From Clostridiales bacterium UBA1316 (GTDB lineage Bacteria > Bacillota > Clostridia > Oscillospirales > Oscillospiraceae), in contig DBTM01000009.1 of NCBI GenBank assembly GCA_002307055.1, positions 1 to 39,317 on the forward strand: DNA of 39,317 nt, in the 5' to 3' direction. The notes under the pieces were generated by a model. The model was not told the DNA's origin, ran no database searches, and was given only the letters and a program-made list of their open reading frames with translations. Below are positions 1-8,517 of this stretch, one piece after another (positions within the stretch are counted from its first letter, which is position 1; each line of letters opens with the position of its first letter). Position numbers and translations under genes: made by a program.

Positions 1-157
1 GCTGACCGAGCATCTGAAGATTCACGCCAAGGACAATCACAGCCGTCTGGGACTGCTGAAGATGGTCGGCAAACGCCGCAGCCTGCTTGATTATCTGGCT
101 AAAAAGGACATTGAGCGCTACAGAGCGCTTATTGCCAAACTCGGCATCAGAAAGTAA
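1..157 (+). CDS. rpsO: Ribosomal protein S15, C-terminal part (5' end outside window)
   Basis: The reading frame with codons starting at position 2 runs to TAA at 155-157 and encodes the last ~51 residues of a small basic protein. The segments LTEHLKIHAKDNHSRLGLL and the ending IAKLGIRK match the conserved C-terminal half of S15, including the HxKDxHSRLGL region that contacts 16S rRNA helix h22. S15 is a primary-binding protein of the 30S platform. The gene directly precedes pnp, the usual bacterial order. The start codon and promoter lie outside the window. Recognition is secure because the segment is long and highly conserved. Confidence 0.93.
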   Translation, partial: LTEHLKIHAKDNHSRLGLLKMVGKRRSLLDYLAKKDIERYRALIAKLGIRK

Positions 158-167
158 ATGTCCATTT

Positions 168-200
168 CAGGGCTGGTCTGAACGTATCAGATCAGCCCTG
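168..200 (+). terminator. Hairpin after rpsO (weak terminator or processing site)
   Basis: A 14-bp stem (168-181 with 187-200, one G-U pair, 5-nt loop) starts 11 bases after the rpsO stop. No T-run follows, so it is more likely a partial terminator, a 3'-end stabiliser or a processing site in an rpsO-pnp transcript than a strong intrinsic terminator. Confidence 0.55.
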
Positions 201-247
201 TTATGAAATACTAAACGAAAGACCAGGAGCAGGCAATCCCATAGCAG

Positions 248-313
248 TTGAAAATGCGTCTAAGAGCTTCGGCTTGAGTACTCTCGCACGATGCGGCTTG
301 GACATGTTTTCAA
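248..313 (+). ncRNA. Predicted multibranched RNA leader of pnp
   Basis: The region upstream of pnp can fold into a closed junction. An outer stem pairs TTGAAAA (248-254) with TTTTCAA (307-313). A second stem pairs GTCTAAG (258-264) with CTTGGAC (297-303; one G-U). Inside are two small hairpins: AGC-TTCG-GCT (265-274) with a UUCG tetraloop, and CGCA-CGA-TGCG (285-295). It ends about 30 bases before the pnp ribosome site. pnp mRNA is known in E. coli to be controlled through its 5' leader; whether this structure acts that way is inference. It is not a riboswitch class I recognise. Confidence 0.45.
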
Positions 314-355
314 ATGCTAGGAGATTGATGCTCTGAAAATTGAAAGGAGCATTTC

Positions 356-2488
356 ATGATCATAAAGCATAGAGAATTCCCGAATTTTAAGCAGTATACC
401 ATGACCTTAGCGGGCAGACCGCTCACCCTTGAGGTCGGCAAGCTCGCCGAGCTGGCAAACGCCGCTGTTTTAGTCAAATACGGTGAAACGACCGTCCTTG
501 TCTGCGCGACAGCCTCCGCCCGCCCGAAAGACAATGTTGACTACTTCCCTCTTTCCGTTGATTTTGAAGAAAAAATCTACTCTGTCGGCAGAATTCCCGG
601 CGGTTTTCTGCGCCGTGAAGCCCGCCCCTCCGAGCGCGGCGTGCTGGCCAGCCGTATGATTGACCGGCCGATGCGCCCCCTCTTCCCCGACGACCTCCGC
701 AATGACGTCGTCATCACCTGTACGGTTATGGCCGTCGATTATGACAACTCACCCGAGATTGCCGCCATGATCGGCGCCGCCGCCGCCGTCAGTATCTCCG
801 ACATTCCGTTTAACGGACCTATTGCCGGTGTGGCCCTGGGTTATCACGACGGTAAATATATCATTAACCCCACGAGCGCCGAGCGCAAGCTCAGCGATAT
901 GTACTGCACCATCGCCGCGACGGAAAAGAAGATCGTCATGATTGAAGCCGGCGGCAATGAAATTCCCGAAGACATCATGTTCGACGGCATCATGGCTGCC
1001 CACGAGGCCATTAAGCCGATTATCGCGCTCATCAATCAGATGGTCGCGGAGATTGGAAAACCGAAGTTCGAGTTTGCGAAGGCTGTTTTCAACGACGAGC
1101 TGTTCGCGAAAATCAAAGACAAATACTTTGAGGACGTCAAGTACTGCATGGATACGGACGATAAGAATGTCCGCGAGGAGCGGTATAATGCCGTCGTGAA
1201 AAAGATGATTGAGGAGTTCGGTACAGAGTACCCCGAAATCACCGCTCAGCTTGAGGAAATCACCTATAGAATTCAAAAGAAGGTCGTTAAGATGTGGCTC
1301 TTACAGGGCAAGCGTGTCGACGGCCGGGCGATGAACGAAATCAGGCCGCTCGCCGCAGAAGTCGGCGTCCTGCCGCGCGTGCACGGCTCCGGGCTCTTTA
1401 CCAGAGGCCAGACGCAGGTGCTTTCCGTCGCGACACTCGGAACACTGTCCGATGCGCAGAAGCTCGATACGATCTTTGAAGAAGAGACAAAACGCTATAT
1501 GCACCATTATAATTTCCCGTCCTACTCCGTCGGCGAAGCGCGGTCTAGCCGCTCCACCAACCGCCGCGAATACGGCCATGGCGCGCTGGCTGAGAAGGCT
1601 TTGGAGCCTGTCCTGCCATCAATTGAAGAATTCCCTTATGCTATCCGCGTTGTCAGCGAGGTTCTATCCTCAAACGGCTCGACATCACAGGGCTCCATCT
1701 GCGGCTCAACGCTCGCTCTGATGGACGCCGGTGTGCCGATCAAAGCCGCTGTCGCCGGTATATCCTGCGGCCTCATCTCCGACGGAGACGAATGGACAAC
1801 ATTTATCGACATCCAGGGTGTCGAGGATTTCCACGGTGAGATGGACTTTAAGGTCGGCGGCACAAAAAAAGGCATTACCGCTATTCAGATGGACCTGAAA
1901 AATGACGGCCTTATTCCCGAAGTCATCAAGTCCGCTTTTGAAATCACCCGCGAAGCGCGCATCCAGATTCTCGACGAGATCATGCTCCCCTGCATCGGAA
2001 AGCCCAGAGACGAGGTCGCCAAGACTGCGCCGAAGATGATCTCCATGAAGATCCACCCGGACAAGATCAGAGAAGTCATCGGTTCCGGCGGAAAAATCAT
2101 CCAGAAGATCGTCGCGGACACGGGCGCGAAAATCGATATTGAGGACGACGGCAGCGTATTTATTTCCAGCCCCGACATCGAAGCCTGCCGCGCCGCCAAG
2201 AAGATTATCGACAGCATCGTTTTTGTCCCCGAGGTCGGCCAGCTCTATTACGGCAAGGTCGTTCGGATTATCCCAATCGGCGCGTTCGTTGAGCTTGTGC
2301 CCGGTAAGGACGGCATGGTGCATATCTCCAAGCTTGAAAACCGCCGCGTCGAAAAGGTCGAGGACGTACTCAAAGAGGGCGATATGACCTGGGTCAAGGT
2401 CACCGACGTCGATGAGCGCGGCCGCATCAACCTCTCCAGAAAAGACGCTATCAAAGAACGCGAAGCCGCGGGTTTATCCATTAATTAA
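356..2488 (+). CDS. pnp: Polyribonucleotide nucleotidyltransferase (PNPase)
   Basis: Encodes 710 residues, the normal length for PNPase, which degrades RNA 3'-to-5' by phosphorolysis. Order: first RNase PH domain (about 15-150, with LAGRPLTLEVGKLAELAN near the N-terminus), linker helices, second RNase PH domain (about 320-540), KH domain (about 555-620, with the GxxG-type loop VIGSGGKIIQKI) and C-terminal S1 domain (about 625-700). The ATG at 356 has AAAGGAG at 343-349. The N-terminus is about ten residues longer than in many homologues; the in-frame ATG at 401 gives the shorter form but has no comparable ribosome site. Follows rpsO and a structured leader; an M16 peptidase gene follows, as in many Firmicutes. 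Confidence 0.97.
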   Translation: MIIKHREFPNFKQYTMTLAGRPLTLEVGKLAELANAAVLVKYGETTVLVCATASARPKDNVDYFPLSVDFEEKIYSVGRIPGGFLRREARPSERGVLASRMIDRPMRPLFPDDLRNDVVITCTVMAVDYDNSPEIAAMIGAAAAVSISDIPFNGPIAGVALGYHDGKYIINPTSAERKLSDMYCTIAATEKKIVMIEAGGNEIPEDIMFDGIMAAHEAIKPIIALINQMVAEIGKPKFEFAKAVFNDELFAKIKDKYFEDVKYCMDTDDKNVREERYNAVVKKMIEEFGTEYPEITAQLEEITYRIQKKVVKMWLLQGKRVDGRAMNEIRPLAAEVGVLPRVHGSGLFTRGQTQVLSVATLGTLSDAQKLDTIFEEETKRYMHHYNFPSYSVGEARSSRSTNRREYGHGALAEKALEPVLPSIEEFPYAIRVVSEVLSSNGSTSQGSICGSTLALMDAGVPIKAAVAGISCGLISDGDEWTTFIDIQGVEDFHGEMDFKVGGTKKGITAIQMDLKNDGLIPEVIKSAFEITREARIQILDEIMLPCIGKPRDEVAKTAPKMISMKIHPDKIREVIGSGGKIIQKIVADTGAKIDIEDDGSVFISSPDIEACRAAKKIIDSIVFVPEVGQLYYGKVVRIIPIGAFVELVPGKDGMVHISKLENRRVEKVEDVLKEGDMTWVKVTDVDERGRINLSRKDAIKEREAAGLSIN

Positions 2489-2553
2489 GGCATGTCATCA
2501 ATCCGGCAGGCAGGGCTTCATGCCTTGCCTGCCCTTTCTTCAGAGGAGACCAT

Positions 2554-3801
2554 ATGTACGAAAAAATGACGCTCCCGAATGGAGTCAGGATACTCCACGA
2601 ATATATTCCCTATGTGCGTTCGGTATCTCTCGGCATCTGGGTCGGCACCGGCTCTAGGTATGAGAACGCCGGAATGAACGGCGCTTCTCATTTTATCGAG
2701 CACATGCTGTTTAAGGGCACCGCCACGTATACAGCCGCCGACCTCGCCGGTATCATGGACGGCATCGGCGGGCAGATCAACGCTTTTACCACGAAAGAAT
2801 GCACCTGCTTTCACGGGCGTGTGCTGGATACGCATCTCGATCAGCTGTCCGATATTCTGTGCGATATGTTCTTTAACTCGAACTTTACCGAGACTGACAT
2901 GAAAAGCGAGCGCGGGGTCATTCTCGAGGAAATAGATATGTACGCCGACACGCCGGAGGATATCGCGGCCGAGCGTTTGTTTACCGAGGTTTTTAAGGGC
3001 TATTCCCTCGCCAAGCCCATTCTCGGCAAAAAATCGACGCTGGATAAAATGACCGGCGAGACGCTTAAAAGCTATATGAACGACCACTACTGCCCGGAAT
3101 CTGTCGTCATTGCCGTCTCCGGCAGCTATACCCCAGATGACATCACCCGCCTCAGGGACCGTTTTTCTGCCATGACAAAAAAGCGGCAAAAGAGCTTTGC
3201 GCGCGCGGCTTATTCACCGTCTTTTACGGTCAAACGCAAGAGTTTGGAACAGAACCATCTGAACATCGTGTTCCCGGGTATCTGCGTCACAGATCAAAAC
3301 CGGTTTGCACTGCAGCTTTTATCCGATATTTTAGGCGGCGGCATGTCCTCGCGCTTGTTTCAGACAGTGCGTGAAAAACGCGGTCTGTGCTACAGCATCT
3401 ATACTTATGGCTCAAGCTATATCGATACCGGCCTCTTTTCAATATATACCGCTTTAGGCAAGGAGACCGAGCGCGAAGCCATCCATGTGATTTTAGACGA
3501 AATCAAGCAGTTCAAAGACAGCTGTGTCACGCGTGACGAGCTTGTCCGCGCCAGGGAGCAGATCAAAGCCAATGTCCTGATGGGTCTTGAATCGACGGGA
3601 ACGCGCATGAACAGGCTGGGCCGGAATGAGCTGTATTTCGGACGTGTCCCCGAGCCGGACGAAATTATCGCTTCGTATGACAGCGTGACGGCTGAGGATA
3701 TCCAAAGGCTTGCCGAGTATTGCCTGGATTTCAGCAAGGTATCGTTCTCCGGTGTCGGCAAGGTCGACCCCGCCGATTCGTACAAGGCGCTGCTGGCTTA
3801 A
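2554..3801 (+). CDS. M16-family zinc peptidase (YmxG/MlpA type)
   Basis: 415 residues, one M16 half-enzyme unit. The inverted zinc motif HxxEH is at residues 46-50 (HFIEH), and the downstream acidic ligand lies in ERGVILEEI (about 119-127). The C-terminal half has the inactive M16 fold with the conserved segment around GGGMSSRLFQTVREKRGLCYS. ATG at 2554 is preceded by AGAGGAG. The gene sits 65 bases after pnp on the same strand, as in Bacillus where ymxG/mlpA follows pnpA, and is probably cotranscribed. The substrate is not known; M16 proteins of this group cleave small peptides. Family assignment is firm, function is not. Confidence 0.93.
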   Translation: MYEKMTLPNGVRILHEYIPYVRSVSLGIWVGTGSRYENAGMNGASHFIEHMLFKGTATYTAADLAGIMDGIGGQINAFTTKECTCFHGRVLDTHLDQLSDILCDMFFNSNFTETDMKSERGVILEEIDMYADTPEDIAAERLFTEVFKGYSLAKPILGKKSTLDKMTGETLKSYMNDHYCPESVVIAVSGSYTPDDITRLRDRFSAMTKKRQKSFARAAYSPSFTVKRKSLEQNHLNIVFPGICVTDQNRFALQLLSDILGGGMSSRLFQTVREKRGLCYSIYTYGSSYIDTGLFSIYTALGKETEREAIHVILDEIKQFKDSCVTRDELVRAREQIKANVLMGLESTGTRMNRLGRNELYFGRVPEPDEIIASYDSVTAEDIQRLAEYCLDFSKVSFSGVGKVDPADSYKALLA

Positions 3802-3880
3802 TCCGCAATAAAAGTGATTTGGCTTCTTCCGGTTTCGTGACATATAATTTGCTTATCAAATCTTTTTGGAGATGAAAAAG

Positions 3881-4435
3881 ATGGTATATAACCTCACTAT
3901 CGCCGGTGTCAGCCGCAGTCTGCCGCTCTGCAAGCTGAATGACACCATGATGATCGCGGGCTTCACTCCCTTTGGCGATGTGGAACTCACCTGCGCCTGT
4001 GCTGCCGAGCTTCTAAAAAGAGCGCCAGATTATGATTATCTCATAGCGCCTGAATCAAAAGCGATTCCGATCATTCACGAGATGGCGCGCCAGAGCGGCA
4101 GGAATACCTACCTTCTCGTCCGAAAAGCGCCAAAGCTGTATATGAACGGTATTTTTTCGGCTGAAGTGCGGTCCATAACGACAGCCGGTATGCAGACACT
4201 GTACATGGACGGTGCGGATGCCGCAAAAATCAAGGGAAACCGGATTGTAATCATCGACGACGTCATCTCCACCGGCGCGTCGCTCCGCGCTATCGAAGAA
4301 CTGGTTAAACAAGCCGGCGGCACAATCGTCGGACGCATGGCTGTTCTCGCCGAAGGGGACGCCATCAGCCGCAAAGACATTATCTACTTAGAGCCGCTGC
4401 CGCTGTTTGACAATAACGGGAAACCGCTTGCTTAA
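3881..4435 (+). CDS. Phosphoribosyltransferase, purine type
   Basis: 184 residues. The PRPP-binding signature RIVIIDDVISTGAS lies near residues 125-140, and APESKAIPI earlier in the chain matches the PRPP pyrophosphate loop region of purine PRTases. It should transfer ribose-5-phosphate from PRPP to a purine base (adenine or xanthine/guanine salvage); the base cannot be told from the motif. The ATG at 3881 is chosen because GGAGA at 3868-3872 sits 8 bases before it; the earlier TTG (3866) and ATG (3872) overlap that ribosome site. A strong terminator follows at 4474. Confidence 0.85.
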   Translation: MVYNLTIAGVSRSLPLCKLNDTMMIAGFTPFGDVELTCACAAELLKRAPDYDYLIAPESKAIPIIHEMARQSGRNTYLLVRKAPKLYMNGIFSAEVRSITTAGMQTLYMDGADAAKIKGNRIVIIDDVISTGASLRAIEELVKQAGGTIVGRMAVLAEGDAISRKDIIYLEPLPLFDNNGKPLA

Positions 4436-4473
4436 TGAATAACCGGTGTTGCCTTTACATACGGACCAAAAAC

Positions 4474-4510
4474 AACCGGGTGCTGTGATATATCACAGCA
4501 CCCGGTTTTC
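4474..4510 (+). terminator. Rho-independent terminator after the phosphoribosyltransferase gene
   Basis: Perfect 15-bp stem (4474-4488 with 4493-4507) with a 4-base loop, rich in G-C at its centre and ending in TTTT. It ends the pnp/M16/PRTase side before the next gene. Confidence 0.88.
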
Positions 4511-4618
4511 CTTACATGCTGAATATACCACATTTTTTATGAATAGTAAAGACTTGTAATTTTTAAAATAACACGTAAACTTAACAACGAAGTGAATTTA
4601 ATATAAGGAGTGTGCGGC

Positions 4619-5242
4619 ATGTCAAAACAAATTCGGGGGGTTATATTGGAGGGGCAGTCCTGCGCGGGGAAAACATCGATTTTTAACGCGCTCAAGCGGC
4701 TTCACCCTGAAATCCCGGACGCGGAGCGCAATGTGATCTTTTTAGCGGAGCATTATTCTCAGACGCTCAACTGGGTTAACGGTACGTTTCAAAATCTGAC
4801 GCGAGAGGAAAACCTGAAGGTACTGTCCGACAGGATCTCGATGCTCGAGCAGCTGAATGCTTACGCCAACACGATGGGTGACTCGTCCCGGCACTCCAGA
4901 GGCTTGTTTTTTGTTTTCGAACGGTTTCATCTAAATTACGCGGTTAATTTCAACGATTTGACTTCCGACGCGTATGTTGCAATTGAAAGCAGGCTCATTA
5001 ACCTGAATGCCCTCACCGTTTTATGCACAAACAGCCCTGAAAAAACGGAGCAGCGCCTCTTGCACCGAGCCGCTTATATAACTGAACCCATTACCAAGGA
5101 ATACGTCGATAACTATAACAAAGATCAGCGGCACCGCGTTGAGATGGCCAATAAATCCTCAGTGCCGACGATCATAATGAACACCGACGATTTGGATTGG
5201 GACAGCTACGCGCGAATGATTCTGGATCATATACAGGTATAG
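4619..5242 (+). CDS. P-loop nucleoside/nucleotide kinase-like protein
   Basis: 207 residues with a Walker A motif near the N-terminus (GQSCAGKTS, G-x4-GK-T/S), followed about 90 residues later by FVFERFHLNYAV, which resembles the D/E-R-x-H/Y motif of deoxynucleoside and thymidylate kinases. An Arg-rich lid-like stretch (EQRLLHRAAYI) follows. I infer a small-molecule kinase of the dNK/TMPK type with unknown substrate. ATG at 4619 has AAGGAG at 4605-4610, spacing 8; an upstream in-frame GTG at 4610 overlaps that site and is rejected. It stands alone between a terminator and convergent genes on the other strand. Confidence 0.6.
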   Translation: MSKQIRGVILEGQSCAGKTSIFNALKRLHPEIPDAERNVIFLAEHYSQTLNWVNGTFQNLTREENLKVLSDRISMLEQLNAYANTMGDSSRHSRGLFFVFERFHLNYAVNFNDLTSDAYVAIESRLINLNALTVLCTNSPEKTEQRLLHRAAYITEPITKEYVDNYNKDQRHRVEMANKSSVPTIIMNTDDLDWDSYARMILDHIQV

Positions 5243-5243
5243 C

Positions 5244-5972
5244 TTATCGGTTCTTTTTCTGGCCGTATGGACAGGCGCAGAGGCACTGACCGCAGACGGC
5301 GAGGCCGAGTGTTTCTTTGCGGGTATGGAGATAAGCTTCGCACTTGGCGACGTCGAGGCGGGATTCGCGCGGCTCGCCCGGGGCATAATTGCGGCCGGTC
5401 AGCGCCTGGGCGGGGCAGCTTTCGGCGCATTTTTTGCAGCCGCCGCAGCGGACATCCTTGATATCTCGGTTTTCCTCCAGCGGGGCGTCGGTTAATACGG
5501 TTGTCCAGCGGACGCGGGGGCCGTGCTCGGGTGTGATGAGAAGACAGTTTTTGCCGATCCATCCGAAGCCGGCAAGGCGCGCTGTGATTTTATGCGAAAT
5601 CGAAGCGCAGACGCGGTCACTGTCAATACGCTCTGCCGCCGGAACCGGCAGGACATAATAGCCCGCACGCTGGAGGCTTGACGCGGTAACGGAGGCGAAC
5701 AGGTCCAGCCGGTTGTTGATGATGTCATACGCATGCTCTTGGTATGTAAAGACATCCTCGTAGGTCACATCGCCGCCGAGCCGGTCGACGATGGCCGACG
5801 GGAGCGCAATACCGATGGCAATTGCCCTGGGGTAACCGGCCGGCAGCGCACCGCCGATCTCGGCGATTTCCTCCTGATAGGCTTCAAGCCCGGCGACGCC
5901 GATGTAGTCAATGCAATGGATTTCACCGAGCGCATGAATTTTTTTCATTATATTTATAGAATTTATATCCAT
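5244..5972 (-). CDS. Short QueG-like double 4Fe-4S cluster protein
   Basis: 242 residues. Two 4Fe-4S motifs lie in the C-terminal third: CGGCKKCAESCP (C-x2-C-x2-C-x3-CP) and CGQCLCACP. Upstream, GFGWIGKNCLLITPEHGPRVRWTTVLTD matches the conserved core of epoxyqueuosine reductase (QueG). QueG is usually about 350-380 residues; this one lacks the C-terminal HEAT-like part and much of the N-terminal cobalamin domain, so it may be a reductase of related but different function. Its start lies 16 bases after the tadA stop, with AAGGCGG upstream, so the two are probably one transcript and may be translationally coupled. Confidence 0.75.
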   Translation of the reverse strand: MDINSINIMKKIHALGEIHCIDYIGVAGLEAYQEEIAEIGGALPAGYPRAIAIGIALPSAIVDRLGGDVTYEDVFTYQEHAYDIINNRLDLFASVTASSLQRAGYYVLPVPAAERIDSDRVCASISHKITARLAGFGWIGKNCLLITPEHGPRVRWTTVLTDAPLEENRDIKDVRCGGCKKCAESCPAQALTGRNYAPGEPRESRLDVAKCEAYLHTRKETLGLAVCGQCLCACPYGQKKNR

Positions 5973-5988
5973 GATGCAATAAGCCGCC

Positions 5989-6447
5989 TTACGCTTTATT
6001 ATATCGGAGCTTTTTGAAAAATTCCGTCATCAGCGCCGAGCATTCCTGCTCTAAAATCCCGCCTGTAACCTGCGGCGAATGGCCGAAGCGTTCCATGAAG
6101 AGGTTAATGACGCTGCCGCACGAACCGCTCTGCTCCTCTTTGGCACCGTAAAACACTTTAGGCAGACGCGCGTTGATGATTGCGCCGGCGCACATGGGGC
6201 AGGGTTCGAGCGTGACATAGAGCGAGCAGCCGCTGAGGCGCCAGTCGTCAAGTTTTTTGCAGGCTTCATTAATCGCCTCAAGCTCCGCGTGCGCCAGGGC
6301 GTTTCTTTCTTTTTCGCGGCGGTTATACCCGCTGCCGACAATCACCCCGTCCGCGTCGACAATGACGCAGCCGACAGGGACTTCCCCCTCGTCCATGGCG
6401 CGTCTGGCTAGTTCCAGCGCGCTTTTCATATATTTTTCGTGGTTCAC
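5989..6447 (-). CDS. tadA: tRNA(Arg) adenosine-34 deaminase
   Basis: 152 residues with the zinc deaminase signatures HAE (residues 53-55) and PCxxC (LEPCPMCAGAI). TadA converts A34 to inosine in tRNA-Arg(ACG) and dimerises. The GTG at 6447 is chosen because GGAGG at 6459-6455 is 7 bases upstream; the alternative GTG at 6453 is only one base from that site. The neighbouring QueG-like gene follows after 16 bases. Length and motif order are normal for TadA. Confidence 0.95.
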   Translation of the reverse strand: MNHEKYMKSALELARRAMDEGEVPVGCVIVDADGVIVGSGYNRREKERNALAHAELEAINEACKKLDDWRLSGCSLYVTLEPCPMCAGAIINARLPKVFYGAKEEQSGSCGSVINLFMERFGHSPQVTGGILEQECSALMTEFFKKLRYNKA

Positions 6448-6513
6448 CGGCACCCCTCCCCGCTTTAACGTATCGTACCAGATTCAGCCGCTCATCGCAA
6501 CTGTGCTATGACG

Positions 6514-6542
6514 CTGATTTTTAGACTTTACTCGTATATAAT
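6514..6542 (+). promoter_or_regulatory. Possible sigma-A promoter for the CBS gene
   Basis: A perfect TATAAT at 6537-6542 lies 65 bases before the CBS start. The -35 at the right distance (CTGATT, 6514-6519, spacing 17) is a poor match, so the assignment rests on the -10 only. Confidence 0.35.
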
Positions 6543-6606
6543 ATGCCGCTTTTGTTAATAATCAACATGTCACAGCTTTACATTATAACAATAAGGAGGC
6601 TCATAT

Positions 6607-7035
6607 ATGCTTGTATCAGAACTTATGACTGACAGCGTTATTTCCATCGCGCCGGATGAACCGGCATCCCTCGCCGCCCGCCTGCTTTACCGCCACAATA
6701 TCGGCGCGATCCCCGTCTGCACCGAGGACGGCCGCCTCCGCGGCATCGTGACCGACCGCGATATTGTGCTGCGCTGCGTCGCCGCGGAAAATGACCCGGA
6801 GACGACACCTGTCCGCGAAATCATGTCCCGAAGCCTCGTCACCGTCAGCCCGACAGACGATGTCCGCGAAGCCGCCCGCCAAATGGCCGAAGCCCAGGTG
6901 CGCCGCCTCCCCGTCGTCGAATCCGGCAAGCTCATCGGTATGCTCGCCCTCGGCGACATGGCCAAAACCCACTCCTTCGACATGGAAGCCTCCAAAGCCC
7001 TGTCCGAAATCTCCTCGAATATCCGCAAACGCTGA
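6607..7035 (+). CDS. CBS-domain pair protein
   Basis: 142 residues consisting of two CBS motifs and little else: residues about 1-60 (ELMTDSVISIAP... IGAIPV... GIVTDRDIVLR) and about 68-130 (EIMSRSLVTVSPTDDVREAARQMAE... RRLPVVE... GMLALGDMA). Such stand-alone pairs bind adenosine nucleotides between the motifs and act as energy or redox sensors, but the partner is not shown here. ATG at 6607 follows AAGGAGG at 6593-6599. It is transcribed away from tadA and followed by a long non-coding stretch. Family secure, role unknown. Confidence 0.92.
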   Translation: MLVSELMTDSVISIAPDEPASLAARLLYRHNIGAIPVCTEDGRLRGIVTDRDIVLRCVAAENDPETTPVREIMSRSLVTVSPTDDVREAARQMAEAQVRRLPVVESGKLIGMLALGDMAKTHSFDMEASKALSEISSNIRKR

Positions 7036-7430
7036 CAAGTCAGGCTCATTCAACCTCATTTTTTGCCTTCTAATCCCCGAAAAAGCCCGTCTATTACCCC
7101 AAAAAGCCCTTATAACCGCTCATAAACGCTCAATAAACACGTTTAATTTGTTGCAATTGTGTTATAAATGTTACAATAGTATTAACAAATCTCAACCGCC
7201 GATCCCGCAAGCGCCTGCAATCACAGCTTTCCTTATTTCCACTCCGCGAAAAACCCCTATATATATAAATTTTTCGCCCCGCTCTACCCTCTCGTCTCAT
7301 TTTCCCAACCAAATTTTCCACGCGCGCAGCCCTCCGCCCAAGCCATTATATCACACCCGACAGCCATTCCGCGATGCACGATGACCGTCTGTCCACCGTC
7401 CCGTGTTCCATCGTTCCTCTCTACAACTTT
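7036..7430. other. Non-coding stretch after the CBS gene
   Basis: About 400 bases without a convincing gene. 7060-7400 is pyrimidine-rich on the + strand. An isolated promoter-like pair (TTGTTG 7148-7153, TACAAT 7172-7177, spacing 18) has no gene behind it. ACCGTCCCGTG near 7396 faintly resembles the REP core found further on, but is too short to call. Confidence 0.5.
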
Positions 7431-7465
7431 AAAAAAGCGGCAGATTTGAAATCTGTCGCTTTTTG
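7431..7465. terminator. Bidirectional-looking terminator
   Basis: 14-bp stem (7432-7445 with 7451-7464, one G-U pair, 5-base loop) flanked by an A-run on the left and a T-run on the right, so it can act on either strand. It lies 400 bases after the CBS gene and marks the left edge of the transposase-remnant zone. Confidence 0.7.
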
Positions 7466-7569
7466 GTATAATTAGCGTTGAATGGGAGAGAGGGGTGTGG
7501 TATTGTGGGGGGGGATGTGTTTGAATTCTAGTAGACGAATACTGAACTCTAAGATGTGGAAACGATCCC

Positions 7570-7847
7570 GCCTTATTGTCGTTGTTTTCATCAAAAGATA
7601 AGCTGTCAGGATACTTAGATGAAGATTATAGCGAAAATTGCATGGAAGCCGAGGAAGGACGCCGCCTGACAAATGGAAGAGCGACAGAACTGTTCTGCAA
7701 AATTGGAAAAAGTAAATCACTGTCAGGAGCTACAGAATATTATCGGAGTAAATTGAAAACGTAACTGCGGGAATTGAAAACCGTTGAATTATCGATTCGG
7801 CAGATAGAGTGGTTTACCAGAATTATCCGAGGTATCATAGCGCGGAT
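7570..7847 (+). pseudogene. Decayed 3' part of a RAYT (Y1) transposase gene
   Basis: This stretch aligns along its length with the last ~280 bases of the intact transposase gene at 8872-9603. Shared segments include the coding for SLFSS, CMEAEE..RRLT and IGxxxxS, then, after an in-frame stop at 7762-7764 and a frame change, the equivalents of LSIRQIE and GI(I/V)AR. The N-terminal catalytic part (HUH motif) is missing. It ends in a TGA embedded in REP copy 1, exactly as the intact gene ends inside REP copy 3. It is therefore a remnant of a second copy. Confidence 0.85.
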
Positions 7848-7874
7848 GTGACGGGAGAACCGTCCCCGTGACAC
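7848..7874 (+). repeat. REP-like palindromic unit, copy 1
   Basis: 27-bp unit GTGACGGGAGAAC followed by CGTCCCCGTGACAC. GACGG and CCGTC pair across GAGAA, and the outer ACGGG/CCCGT also pair, so two alternative hairpins exist. Three more copies (8830, 9600, 10402) share the core in the same orientation with one to three base changes. Confidence 0.85.
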
Positions 7875-7941
7875 ATGATTATGTTTATACCGTGCCAATA
7901 ATACTGGGTCTGATTATTTTATTTAGTAGGTGAAGGGCATA

Positions 7942-8517
7942 ATGACAAGGATATATTTCGTCAGACATGCGCAAGCGGACAATGCCGTTTTTGACGGCCG
8001 AATCAGGCCGCTTACGGAAAAGGGTATGAAGGACAGGGCCTTAGTGACAGAATTTTTGCGAGACAAGAGCATTGATGTTGTACTTTCGAGTCCATTCATA
8101 CGTGCGGTCGATACGATTCTTGACTTCGCGGAACAAAATGATTTAAATATAGAAATCATCGAAGATTTTCGGGAACGAAAAAGTGACAGTAATATGGGTA
8201 AGAATAATTCGGATTTTATTTCTTTTATGGAGCGGCAATGGGGTGATTTTAGTTATACATTCTCTGACGGCGAGTGTCTTGCCGAGGTGCAGGATAGGAA
8301 TATTGCTGCGCTGAACGAGGTCTTAAGCAAATATAAGGATAGAAACATAGTAATCGGAACGCACGGCACAGCCTTATCAACGATTATTAATTATTACGAA
8401 CACACATTCTGTTTTGCGGATTTTATGGCGATGGTCAATATCCTGCCATGGGTTGTGAAAATGTCGTTTGACGAAAAAACTTGTGTTGATTTAGAGAAAA
8501 TCAATCTGCATGCGTAG
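7942..8517 (+). CDS. Histidine phosphatase family protein (phosphoglycerate mutase-like)
   Basis: 191 residues. The catalytic RHx signature is near the N-terminus (IYFVRHAQADN, His9), followed by the RPLTEKG segment, the SSPFIRAVDT segment with the second conserved Arg, and GTHGTAL with the second catalytic His. It should transfer phosphate through a phospho-His intermediate; the substrate is unknown. ATG at 7942 is preferred over GTG 7930, which lies in the ribosome site (TAGGTGAAGGG). The gene is AT-richer than the flanking core genes and is enclosed by transposase remnants and REP units, which suggests it was acquired or rearranged with them. Confidence 0.85.
   Translation: MTRIYFVRHAQADNAVFDGRIRPLTEKGMKDRALVTEFLRDKSIDVVLSSPFIRAVDTILDFAEQNDLNIEIIEDFRERKSDSNMGKNNSDFISFMERQWGDFSYTFSDGECLAEVQDRNIAALNEVLSKYKDRNIVIGTHGTALSTIINYYEHTFCFADFMAMVNILPWVVKMSFDEKTCVDLEKINLHA

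Noticed and set aside
281..289. CTCTCGCAC before pnp, matching the tRNA-Leu 3' end
   Set aside because: Nine bases in common with the acceptor end could suggest an attachment site, but it lies 32 kb away in a structured leader without any element. Chance is the simpler reading.
749..1276. Long minus-strand open frame inside pnp
   Set aside because: Lies wholly within the well-supported pnp gene, has no familiar motif and no ribosome site. The same holds for the long minus-strand frames at 1706-2323, 2518-3189 and 12583-13086.
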